Assembly (NCBI RefSeq): GCF_016841685.1
Contig: NZ_JAENYR010000007.1
Coordinates: 1 to 64,000 of the forward strand
Length of the DNA: 64,000 nt
Reading direction: 5' to 3'
From: Thiohalomonas denitrificans
GTDB lineage: Bacteria > Pseudomonadota > Gammaproteobacteria > Thiohalomonadales > Thiohalomonadaceae
A model generated the notes under the pieces. The model ran no database searches, was not told the origin of the DNA, and worked only from the letters and a program-made list of their open reading frames with translations. Positions 46,343 through 54,388 of this stretch are shown here, piece by piece. Position 1 is the stretch's first letter. The number at the start of each line of letters is the position of its first letter. Position numbers and translations under genes: made by a program.

Positions 46343-48651
46343 GCCGCCGCCTCCATCGCTTCGTGCCGACAGCGGCGCAGCGCCTCCGCCATGGTTCTGC
46401 CGCTCTGGTAGCGGCGTCCGACCTCCTTGTGCAGCGCCTTGTTGATGAGACGACTGACGCAGGCCGGCAAATCGCGGTAGCTGCGGATATCCGCATGACG
46501 CTCTTTGGCGATCAGGTACATCAGGCTGGGCAGCGAGTCCGACTTGAACGGCAGATCGCCGCTGAGCAACTGGAACAGGGTGGCCCCGAGGGAAAACAGA
46601 TCGGAGCGGCCATCCAGGCGCTTTCCCACCACCTGCTCGGGCGACATATAGGAGGGGCTGCCGAGCACGGTACCGGTGCGCGTCTTGCTGGAGTCGGTTA
46701 GGCAGGCAACGCCGAAGTCCGTCACCTTGGCCACCGTCTCATCACGGTCGTAGATGATGTTGGCCGGCTTGATGTCCCGGTGGATGACACCCTGTTCATG
46801 GGCATAATCGAGCGCCTCCGCCACCTGAATGCCGATGGCCATTACCTCGTCCAGCGACAGCAGGTTATCGGGTCGGCACCAGTTGGCCAGACTCTCGCCC
46901 TTGAGATAGTCCATGGCGATGTAGGCCAGCTCCTGCTCCTCACCGACATCATAGATGGTGACGATATGGCGATGTTCGAGCCGTCCGGCGGTCTCTGCCT
47001 CCCGAAAAAAACGCTCACGCACCGTAACCAGATCCGACCCTTCAAACTCCTGGGACAGGGCCATGGTCTTGATTGCCACGGCCCGTCCGATGCGAGGGTC
47101 ACGACCGAGATAGACCATGCCCATGGCACCCCTGCCCAGCTCCCGCTCCAGTTCATAGCGCCCGAGGGTGGGCCGGGCCAGACCGGCCGATTCGAGGATC
47201 ACGGTGCCCGACGCGGTGGTTGAACCGCCCTTCCCAAGCGTGCGCTGCTCCGCCTCCCGATTGCGCTGCAGCCGCTCCTCCACGTCCCGAAAACGGGGGA
47301 AAGTGGCAGCGATCTGTTTGAATACCGCTCCGGCCTTGGTGAAATGACGTCGCCGCTCGAAGTCCACGCCGAGCCCATAGAGCCGGTCGAGAACATCATC
47401 ATCCGGCGCACAGCGCCGATAACGCTCGAAGGCGGCATCGAGCTGCCCCTGGGCCTGATAGGACTCGGCCAGCAGCCGATTGGTATGGCTCAGGTCGGAC
47501 CGCAGGGCGCCAACCCGGGCTTCACCACGGGTCTTGAGCCATAGCAGTGGAGCGCCCGCGAGCACCGCGATGCCGGGCACCAGCAGCGGCGTGTAGATCC
47601 CCTTTAGGATCAGGAGCCCGAATTCCGTCGTTAACACCATGACGCCCCACAGCGCCAGCAGGATCGACCCGGATGTGATGCCCAGGCGCGGCAGCACGAT
47701 CATCAGCAACACGCCTGCCAGTGCAAAAGTACCCAGATGGGCCCACCAGGACCAGGGTGGCAGCGTCCAGTAGTGACCCTCCAGCAGCGCCGCCACCAGC
47801 CGCGCCTCGGCCTCCAGCGGTGAAATGCGCTGGCCGCCCGGCAGCAGTACCGGCTCGGTCACGTCGGGCGCCATCGAGCCAATCAGTACCACCCGGTCCC
47901 GCACGTCGATGTTTCCATCCAGCACTTCGGCGGCCGTGTACTGCGCCACCCGCACTTGCGGCAGGCGGGGATGGATGCGGTAGGCCATGTCGGTTTCGAT
48001 GGTGCCGTTGTCGAGTTGAATGGACGAACGCCCCAAGGGTGTAGCGTTCGGGTCCACACCAAGCACCTCCATGGCCAGTCGCAGTGCAAATCCGGGCAGC
48101 AGGTCATCCCCATAGGCATGCACCAGTGGGACCCGGCCCGAAGAGGCACCCGCGGGGAAGTCGGCTGGGGCAGCGGCGGCACTGTGGACGACGAATAGAG
48201 ATGCGTCCAGCCAGGCGATGGTCGGTGGTCGGCCCGTGAGCAGTCCCGGAACCCAGGCCAGCCATACCGGTGCCGGTGCTTCCGCGACACTCCAGCTCAC
48301 GATACCTTCGGGAAGCGATGGGGGTTCACGTGCGGAGCGAGAGAGGAAGCCACGGGCATACACCAGCGGAAGGTCGCTGCCGGCATGGGGCAGCGCGAGC
48401 GGCTCTATGACGCCTATCGCCTTTGAGTCGGTCAACTGTTCCAGTAGACGCCTGCGCTCCGCCGGCGCCAGGCCGTCGGCATCCACCACCATGACTTTGG
48501 TATTTTTCGGTGGCGTCGCGAAATCCCCGGCAAACGCCAGCAGGCGCGCCTCCAGCGTTACTGCCAGCGGGGTGGCGGTCAACAGCCAAAAGCCGATCAA
48601 CGTCAGCAGACCGGGAAGCCAGCTACGTGTTCGCTCGGGGCCTTCGCCCAT
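46339..48651 (-). CDS. CHASE2-domain membrane Ser/Thr protein kinase
   Basis: 770 residues from ATG 48651 (an ATG at 48699 is possible). N-terminal helix LPGLLTLIGFWLLTATPLAV, an extracytoplasmic CHASE2 sensor (about 35-320, with DRVVLIGSMAPDVTEPVLLP), three membrane helices (about 325-400), a cytoplasmic linker, and a Hanks-type kinase domain (about 498-765). Kinase motifs: LGRGAMGMVYLG (glycine loop), AVAIKTMAL (Lys), VIHRDIKPANI (catalytic loop), VTDFGVA and GSPSYMSPEQV. It heads the kinase / PP2C / FHA / FHA run, a closed signalling module whose input is unknown. No type VI secretion genes are in the window. Confidence 0.93.
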   Translation of the reverse strand: MGEGPERTRSWLPGLLTLIGFWLLTATPLAVTLEARLLAFAGDFATPPKNTKVMVVDADGLAPAERRRLLEQLTDSKAIGVIEPLALPHAGSDLPLVYARGFLSRSAREPPSLPEGIVSWSVAEAPAPVWLAWVPGLLTGRPPTIAWLDASLFVVHSAAAAPADFPAGASSGRVPLVHAYGDDLLPGFALRLAMEVLGVDPNATPLGRSSIQLDNGTIETDMAYRIHPRLPQVRVAQYTAAEVLDGNIDVRDRVVLIGSMAPDVTEPVLLPGGQRISPLEAEARLVAALLEGHYWTLPPWSWWAHLGTFALAGVLLMIVLPRLGITSGSILLALWGVMVLTTEFGLLILKGIYTPLLVPGIAVLAGAPLLWLKTRGEARVGALRSDLSHTNRLLAESYQAQGQLDAAFERYRRCAPDDDVLDRLYGLGVDFERRRHFTKAGAVFKQIAATFPRFRDVEERLQRNREAEQRTLGKGGSTTASGTVILESAGLARPTLGRYELERELGRGAMGMVYLGRDPRIGRAVAIKTMALSQEFEGSDLVTVRERFFREAETAGRLEHRHIVTIYDVGEEQELAYIAMDYLKGESLANWCRPDNLLSLDEVMAIGIQVAEALDYAHEQGVIHRDIKPANIIYDRDETVAKVTDFGVACLTDSSKTRTGTVLGSPSYMSPEQVVGKRLDGRSDLFSLGATLFQLLSGDLPFKSDSLPSLMYLIAKERHADIRSYRDLPACVSRLINKALHKEVGRRYQSGRTMAEALRRCRHEAMEAAA

Positions 48652-48718
48652 GAAGTCGTCCGTGTTTGGAAGCCTAGCCTCTTGTACACGACACGTCATG
48701 ATCAAACCATGACGTGGT

Positions 48719-49369
48719 TCAAGAAATGCTGGATTGACTCCGAGAAAAATGACCGTACCGAAGGAAGTGACAGGTCTCCGCCGCAACGCTTGCAGCGAAA
48801 ACCAGACCCATGTGGGAGACCGGCAGATCGATCCGTTCGCTGGCGTTCTCCAACGATGTCTCCTCTACGGCGACTACGCCATCGTTGCTGGGCAGACGGA
48901 CCAGGAAGCGGCCCATGCCGAGAGCGCGGGTGCCGGCAATCACCCCCAGCTCCCGAACACCATCCCATGGTTCCAGTTCATCACAGAGAGCTTCCGCACT
49001 GCGCCCCAGCAGTAACCGGCCGAAACGGAGTTGTCGCAGGTGCCTGGCCACTGCGCTGGTGTTGTGGGGGGTTCCGAGGGTGACGATGCGCCCCGGGCGC
49101 TGTTGGGGAAAATGCTGGAACAGTTTCCGGATCACCAGTCCGCCAAGGCTATGACCCACGAGATGGACCGTGTCGCCCGGCACAGTTGCGAGGAATCGGT
49201 GAAGGCGGTGTGCATTTGCCGACAGATCCCGGCGCAACGAACGGTAGCGAAACTGGTGCGTCTGATACCCGCAACGCGACAGACGCCGACGCAAGAGCGC
49301 CATCTCGGCTCCCGTCATCCAGAGACCGTGAACCAGGACCACCGATTCCTTCATCTCCGTGTGCCCCAC
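48719..49369 (-). CDS. Alpha/beta hydrolase, lipase-like
   Basis: 216 residues of the alpha/beta hydrolase fold. It starts SVVLVHGLWMTGAEM (oxyanion-hole HG), the nucleophile elbow is VHLVGHSLGGLVIRKL (Ser about 94), LPSNDGVVAVEET supplies a plausible Asp and LPVSHMGLVF the His. This resembles the PGAP1/lipase-type proteins often called 'alpha/beta fold hydrolase' in Proteobacteria. The substrate is unknown. Start GTG 49369 or ATG 49354; neither has a good ribosome site. It lies 67 bases before the kinase gene on the same strand. No signal peptide. Confidence 0.87.
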   Translation of the reverse strand: MGHTEMKESVVLVHGLWMTGAEMALLRRRLSRCGYQTHQFRYRSLRRDLSANAHRLHRFLATVPGDTVHLVGHSLGGLVIRKLFQHFPQQRPGRIVTLGTPHNTSAVARHLRQLRFGRLLLGRSAEALCDELEPWDGVRELGVIAGTRALGMGRFLVRLPSNDGVVAVEETSLENASERIDLPVSHMGLVFAASVAAETCHFLRYGHFSRSQSSIS

Positions 49370-49556
49370 CTAGAGAAAAACAGAGTTACGGCAAAGATGC
49401 CAAGGAGGGCCACTGTTCCATCGCAGAGGCGCAGAACTCGCAAAGGATCGAGGAGTCCTTGATCCCGTGTCCCACCCGGAAAGCAGCCCTCCCCTTTTGC
49501 CGCTGAAAATACCCTGCTTAGCGAGCTTGGCACCTTACGGTAAAAAGGAATGACAG

Positions 49557-50651
49557 CTACGGAGAGACTTCCAACATGCGCTCCAGGGCGAGCCGGGCCT
49601 GCTCGGCTTCGGCTTCGGGCACTTTGATTTGGTTAACCACGTTGCCATCCGCCAGATTTTCGAGCGTCCAGGCCAAGTGTTGCGGGTCGATACGAAACAT
49701 GGTCGAGCACATGCAGACGGTGGGCGACATGAAGTGCACACTCTTGCCTTCGTGCTGTAGCTGCTCGTGCAGTCGATTCACCAGATTCAGTTCCGTACCG
49801 ACCAGCCAGCGGGTACCCGGCTCGGAGTCGCGGATCGTCCGGATGATCACCTCGGTGGAGCCGACGTAATCCGATTTCTGGCATACCTCAAACGAGCTTT
49901 CCGGATGCGAGATGACCTTTGCCTCGGGGAAGCGCTCCTTGAAGCGATCGATATGTTCGGGCTTGAACATCTGATGGACCGAACAGAAGCCTTTCCAGAG
50001 GATGACCCTGGCTTTCCTGATCTGCTCCGGTGTCAAACCACCCTTGGGCTGGTCGAAATCCCACTCCACCATCTCGTCCAGGGGAATCCCCATGTCGTAG
50101 CCGGTGTTGCGGCCCAAATGCTGGTCCGGGAAGAACAGCACCTTTTCGCGCCGGCAGAAAGACCAGTCCAGTACCCGTTGGGCATTGGATGAGGTGCAGA
50201 CGATTCCCCCATGGCGGCCACAGAAAGCCTTCAGATCAGCAGCGGAGTTGATGTAGGTAACCGGCGTCACCTGCTCGTCCGGCTCCAGCACCTCTGACAA
50301 CTCCCGCCAGGCGCGCTCGACGTTGGCCAGGTTGGCCATATCCGCCATGGAGCAGCCGGCACCCAGGTCCGGTAGGATAGAGATCTGTTCGGGTCGCGAA
50401 AGGATATCCGCCACTTCAGCCATGAAGTGAACACCGCAAAACACGATGTACTCGGCACTGGAGTCCGCAGCCTGACGTGACAGCTTCAGGGAGTCGCCGG
50501 AGAAATCGGCAAACTGAAAGACCTCCTGGCGCTGATAATGGTGACCGAGAATCACCAGACGGTCGCCGAGTTGCTCCCTGGCCGCGGCGATGCGCGCCTC
50601 GGCCTCGGTATCGTCAAGCAGGGTGTAATCCTGAATAGGCAGTGCAGTCAT
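49557..50651 (-). CDS. nadA: Quinolinate synthase
   Basis: Iron-sulfur enzyme that condenses iminoaspartate with dihydroxyacetone phosphate in NAD synthesis. 364 residues from ATG 50651 with AGAAGAG just before it; the frame extends upstream to 50771 into a dispersed repeat and is not coding there. The three cluster Cys are in FCGVHFMAEVA, GFCSVHQMF and VCMCSTM. ILGHHYQR and SSNAQRVLDW are family signatures. Unlike the usual gammaproteobacterial place, it stands between aspS and the kinase cluster. Confidence 0.96.
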   Translation of the reverse strand: MTALPIQDYTLLDDTEAEARIAAAREQLGDRLVILGHHYQRQEVFQFADFSGDSLKLSRQAADSSAEYIVFCGVHFMAEVADILSRPEQISILPDLGAGCSMADMANLANVERAWRELSEVLEPDEQVTPVTYINSAADLKAFCGRHGGIVCTSSNAQRVLDWSFCRREKVLFFPDQHLGRNTGYDMGIPLDEMVEWDFDQPKGGLTPEQIRKARVILWKGFCSVHQMFKPEHIDRFKERFPEAKVISHPESSFEVCQKSDYVGSTEVIIRTIRDSEPGTRWLVGTELNLVNRLHEQLQHEGKSVHFMSPTVCMCSTMFRIDPQHLAWTLENLADGNVVNQIKVPEAEAEQARLALERMLEVSP

Positions 50652-50737
50652 TCTCTTCTGTCCAACCTCTTTCAGTGGGTTAGAGCCCCCACGCTTCCCG
50701 TTTGTTCGTTTTTGGTCAATCAACCACAGAGGGCACA

Positions 50738-50786
50738 CGACTGCATGGATGCAGGAGGTAGAGCAACGCATGGAGCAGTTGCCGAG
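50738..50786 (+). repeat. Dispersed core repeat nested in a palindromic element
   Basis: CGACTGCATGGATGCAGGAG then GTAGAGCAACGCATGGAGCA. The same core is at 62516-62563 and in variant form at 54176, 42413, 59220 and within the MITE-like elements. Here it interrupts a CCACAGAGGGCACA ... AGAACACAGAGAACACAGAG repeat, so it appears to have been inserted into another repeat. Confidence 0.65.
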
Positions 50787-50929
50787 AGAACACAGAGAAC
50801 ACAGAGACCTATAGAATATCAGTCGGGCCGTTTGGTGCCCGGTGTAGGAGCGGCGAAAGCCGCGATAGACCTTTCGCGGCTTTCGCCGCTCCTACGGCGC
50901 TTTCCCGCTTTTCTCTGTGTACTCTGTGG
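50784..50929. repeat. Nested palindrome with 22-nt perfect REP-like hairpin
   Basis: The outer arms are GAGAACACAGAGAACACAGAG (from 50786) and TCTCTGTGTACTCTGTGG (50912-50929). Inside is a perfect hairpin: 22-base arms at 50843-50864 and 50874-50895 with a nine-base loop. The arm begins GTAGGAGCGGCGAAAGCCGC, the form of Pseudomonas/Xanthomonas-type REP sequences. It lies between the aspS stop (50940) and nadA and may act as a transcript-stabilising or attenuating hairpin; it lacks a T run. Confidence 0.8.
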
Positions 50930-50939
50930 CAATAACCAA

Positions 50940-52730
50940 TCAGCCCTTTTTCTTTTCCTCGGCCTTCTTGTGGTAGCGGATGCCCAGTTCCACCAACTGC
51001 TCCGGGGGCACCTCCGAGGGCGCCTCGGTCATCAGGTCGGCCGCGCTCTGGGTCTTTGGAAAGGCCATTACATCCCGAATGGAGCGGGCACCAGACATCA
51101 GCATGACCAGCCGATCGAGTCCGAAGGCGATGCCGCCGTGGGGCGGACAACCGTACTTGAGAGCGGTGAGCAGGAAGCCGAACTTGGCCTGCGCCTCCTC
51201 ATCACCGATCCCCAGTGCCTTGAGCACCCGTTTCTGCACCTCGGAACGATAGATGCGCATGGAGCCGCCGCCGATTTCGGTGCCGTTCAACACCATATCG
51301 TAGGCCCGGGAGTAACACTTCTCCGGCTCGGAATCGAGCAGGTCGATGTGCTCCTCCTTGGGGGAGGTGAAGGGGTGGTGCATGGAGTACCAGCGATTGT
51401 CCTTTTCATCCCACTCGAACATGGGGAAGTCCACCACCCAGCACGGTCTCCAGCCCTGCTCGACCATGTCGAGATCGTGACCGATCTTGACGCGCAGGGC
51501 CCCGAGGGCCTCATTCACAACCTTGGCCTTGTCGGCGCCGAAGAACACCAGGTCACCATCTTTGGCCCCGGTACGGGTCATGATCTGCTCCACCACCTCA
51601 TCCGGCAGGAACTTGAGGATTGGTGACTGCAGACCCTCGCGGCCGGCGGCCAGGTCATTGACCTTGATATAGGCGAGCCCCCTTGCGCCATAGATAGCAA
51701 CGAACTTGGTGTATTCGTCGATTGCCTTGCGGGAGAGTTCGCCACCGCCCGGCACATGCAGAGCCGCAAGACGGGAGTTCGGATCATTGGCCGGACCCGA
51801 GAAGACCTTGAATTCCACGTCCTTCATCAGGTCGTCCACGTCCACCAGTTCGAGCGGAATACGCAGGTCCGGCTTGTCGGAGGCGAAACGGCGCATGGCC
51901 TCCGCATAGGTCAGACGCGGGAACTCCGGCAGTTCCACGCCCTGCACCCGCGTGAACAGATCCGCCACCATGCCCTCCATCAGCTCCATGATCTCCTCCT
52001 CGTCCATGAACGAGGTTTCGATATCGAGCTGGGTGAACTCGGGCTGGCGGTCGGCGCGCAGGTCCTCGTCACGGAAACAGCGCACGATTTGGTAGTAGCG
52101 ATCCACACCGGAGACCATCAGCAGCTGCTTAAACAGCTGCGGCGATTGAGGCAGGGCGAAAAAGTGACCCTGATGGGTACGGCTCGGCACCAGGTAGTCG
52201 CGGGCACCCTCGGGCGTGGCCCGGGTCAGCATCGGCGTTTCCACGTCCAGAAAGGCGTGGTGGTCCAGGTAGTTGCGCAGCACCTGAGTGGCCTGCGAGC
52301 GCAGTTTCAGGCGCTTGAACATGTCGGGACGGCGCAGGTCGACATAGCGATAACGCAGCCGGTGCTCCTCGGAAACCTCATCATCCTCGATATCCAGCAT
52401 GAAGGGAGGGGTCTCGGAACGGTTGAGGATATTCAGCTCAAGGCCCAGTACCTCGACCTGGCCGGTGGGCAGATCCGGATTGACAGTACCCTCCGGGCGA
52501 CGCCGGACACGGCCTTTCACCTCCAGCACAAATTCGTTACGTACCCGCTCGGCAGCGGCGAAGATCTCCGGATCGTCCGGGTCGATGACTACCTGTACGA
52601 GACCTTCCCGGTCACGCAGATCGATGAAGATGACCCCGCCGTGGTCGCGGCGGCGATGGACCCACCCGTAAAGGTGGACGTCCTGGTCAAGATGTGTCTC
52701 GTGGAGATGACCGCAGTAATGGCTGCGCAT
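50940..52730 (-). CDS. aspS: Aspartyl-tRNA synthetase
   Basis: 596 residues, the bacterial length with the GAD insertion. N-terminal OB anticodon-binding domain ([20 protein letters not shown]), class II motif 2 ([20 protein letters not shown], exactly the arginine loop), the GAD domain (about 290-420) and motif 3 ([15 protein letters not shown]). ATG 52730. It is third in the fmdB-DUF502-aspS order common in gammaproteobacteria. Whether it is discriminating for tRNA-Asp cannot be judged here. Confidence 0.97.
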   Translation of the reverse strand: MRSHYCGHLHETHLDQDVHLYGWVHRRRDHGGVIFIDLRDREGLVQVVIDPDDPEIFAAAERVRNEFVLEVKGRVRRRPEGTVNPDLPTGQVEVLGLELNILNRSETPPFMLDIEDDEVSEEHRLRYRYVDLRRPDMFKRLKLRSQATQVLRNYLDHHAFLDVETPMLTRATPEGARDYLVPSRTHQGHFFALPQSPQLFKQLLMVSGVDRYYQIVRCFRDEDLRADRQPEFTQLDIETSFMDEEEIMELMEGMVADLFTRVQGVELPEFPRLTYAEAMRRFASDKPDLRIPLELVDVDDLMKDVEFKVFSGPANDPNSRLAALHVPGGGELSRKAIDEYTKFVAIYGARGLAYIKVNDLAAGREGLQSPILKFLPDEVVEQIMTRTGAKDGDLVFFGADKAKVVNEALGALRVKIGHDLDMVEQGWRPCWVVDFPMFEWDEKDNRWYSMHHPFTSPKEEHIDLLDSEPEKCYSRAYDMVLNGTEIGGGSMRIYRSEVQKRVLKALGIGDEEAQAKFGFLLTALKYGCPPHGGIAFGLDRLVMLMSGARSIRDVMAFPKTQSAADLMTEAPSEVPPEQLVELGIRYHKKAEEKKKG

Positions 52731-52883
52731 ACCGATAAATCCCTACTCAATTCGTTGAAAACTGGCCGGAAAGGTAAAGGCGGAAATGTTACGTGGCGCG
52801 CGGTCGGTTGGCAACTGAGAAGCCCGGAATCAGCCACGCATGGGGCCTTTAGAGAACTATGAGGAACGAAACTCCCCGTGCGG

Positions 52884-52946
52884 GCCGGCCTTCAGGCCGG
52901 CAAGGGGAAACAGAGAGCTTTCCAGGATGCTGGGCTGAAGCCCGGC
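52884..52946. repeat. Two short palindromes between aspS and DUF502 gene
   Basis: GCCGGCCTTCAGGCCGGC (52884-52901) is a perfect inverted repeat, and GCTGGGCTGAAGCCCGGC (52929-52946) an imperfect one, directly followed by the DUF502 stop. Both resemble REP-type intergenic palindromes. There is no T run, so they are not clear terminators. Confidence 0.7.
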
Positions 52947-53591
52947 CTACACTACGGCCGCTGGCTGCTTTTCCCTGACCGGCTCATCGCGCTCGGGGGG
53001 GACAACCGCACCCATGGAAATGAGCATCTTCAGGCCCTCATCGACGCTCATGTCCAGTTCCACGATGTCCTCGCGGGGCACCATGATGAAATAGCCGCCG
53101 GTGGGATTGGGCGTGGTCGGCACGTAGAGATTGACCACTTCACGCGAGGTCCTGCGTTGGGCCTCCCCTATTGCCGTGCCGGTCAGGAAAGCCACGGTCC
53201 ACACATCCTTGCGCGGGAACTCCACCAGGACCACCTTGCGGAAGGATTGTCCGGTCGAGGAGAAGAGCGTTTCGGCCAATTGCTTGGCGCCGCCATAGAC
53301 GGAACGCACCAACGGGATCCGCGCCAACACCGCTTCCCAGATCGACACGACCTTGCGGCCAAAAAGATTGGCGACTGCGGCGCCGGTAATCACCACCACG
53401 GCTGCGGCGAACAGCAGCCCGAGACCGGGGACGGAAAACCCCAGATAGGCCTCGGGCTGATAGGTCTCGGGCAGCAGCAGCAGGATTCGATCCATGAACC
53501 CCACCAGGAGTTTGACCACCAGCACGGTAGCTCCCAGAGGGAGCCACACCAGAAGGCCCGCGATCAGGTAGCGGCGCAAAGCCAAAAACAT
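52947..53591 (-). CDS. DUF502 family membrane protein
   Basis: 214 residues with two N-terminal membrane helices (YLIAGLLVWLPLGATVLVVK and VPGLGLLFAAAVVVITGAAV) and a soluble C-terminal domain. RIPLVRSVYGGAKQLAETLF, VVLVEFPRKDVWTVAFLTG and VYVPTTPNPTGG-like sequence (here LYVPTTPNPTGGYFIMVP) are the conserved core of DUF502. Function unknown. It lies between fmdB and aspS with 11 bases to the FmdB stop, an order conserved in many Proteobacteria. Confidence 0.92.
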   Translation of the reverse strand: MFLALRRYLIAGLLVWLPLGATVLVVKLLVGFMDRILLLLPETYQPEAYLGFSVPGLGLLFAAAVVVITGAAVANLFGRKVVSIWEAVLARIPLVRSVYGGAKQLAETLFSSTGQSFRKVVLVEFPRKDVWTVAFLTGTAIGEAQRRTSREVVNLYVPTTPNPTGGYFIMVPREDIVELDMSVDEGLKMLISMGAVVPPERDEPVREKQPAAVV

Positions 53592-53602
53592 AAATAGCCT
53601 GC

Positions 53603-53860
53603 TCAGTCGCAGGCGCAGCCGCCGCCACAGGCCGGCGCCGGCGCCTTGCTCTCCGATTCGGCAACGTTTTTCTTACTGCCGCCCTTGAAATCGGTCTCAT
53701 ACCAGCCGCTACCCTTGAGACGGAAGCCGGCCGCCGAGATCAGCTTGCTAAGTTCGCTCTTGCCGCAGGAGGGGCACTCGGTCAACGGTGCATCGCTCAT
53801 TTTCTGCATCGCCTCCATGTGGTGGCTGCAGGCTGTACATTCGTATTCGTAGATGGGCAT
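53603..53860 (-). CDS. FmdB-type zinc-ribbon protein
   Basis: 85 residues. The start MPIYEYECTACSHHMEAMQK and the second knuckle ECPSCGKSELSKLISAAGF give four Cys for one zinc, the FmdB/CxxC_CXXC_SSSS type. The tail APACGGGCACD adds four Cys of uncertain role, as in many homologues. Family function is uncertain (the FmdB name comes from a putative regulator of formamidase). First gene of the fmdB-DUF502-aspS unit. Confidence 0.92.
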   Translation of the reverse strand: MPIYEYECTACSHHMEAMQKMSDAPLTECPSCGKSELSKLISAAGFRLKGSGWYETDFKGGSKKNVAESESKAPAPACGGGCACD

Positions 53861-54139
53861 CGTTCGAATAACCTCAGAATCTTACAGGGTCTGTTCCCCC
53901 CGGAAACAGATTGGGCCGATCGGGGGGAAATCAAGGGAATGGAATTGAATCATTGTAACCTACTTTTGCGCCCGAGGGAGCTCCCTCGAAAACCCTGCGC
54001 AAAGGCATCAAAGACGCAATCAACCTACACCTAAACCTATTGCTGCAACATGAGCTGTGGATTAGTCAAAAACCGCAACGAGTTGGGCACTTCTATTTAA
54101 TCCAACGCGGATTCTGTCGGAGTAATAAAGTGCCTTATG

Positions 54140-54330
54140 ACAGTCCTCAATATCAGGTTGTCGGCCGCACCACGGTATGGATGCAGGGGTAGAATAACGC
54201 AAGGAGCCGTCATCGAGGGGCGCGGCCGTCGAGGATGCAGGGAAGTATTCACAGCGCACCTGCAAGGATTTATGTCGTTCGCCAACTCGCGATATATGAC
54301 GGTGGAGCACCTGTTCGGACAAGCACCGGC
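54140..54330 (+). repeat. Dispersed ~190-bp repeat in gene-free region
   Basis: CGGCCGCACCACGGTATGGA and ACGCAAGGAGCCGTCATCGA, then a palindromic GCCGTCGAGGATGCAGGGA and GTATTCACAGCGCACCTGC, resemble 62490-62660 in the same order, although diverged. The region 53861-54388 contains no other recognisable feature; frames through it that join the ABC transporter gene have no family similarity. Confidence 0.6.
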
Positions 54331-54388
54331 TGGCCGGTGGAGTTACTATCGGGATTTGCGATTGTGTCCATTTTCAGCGAATACTTAT

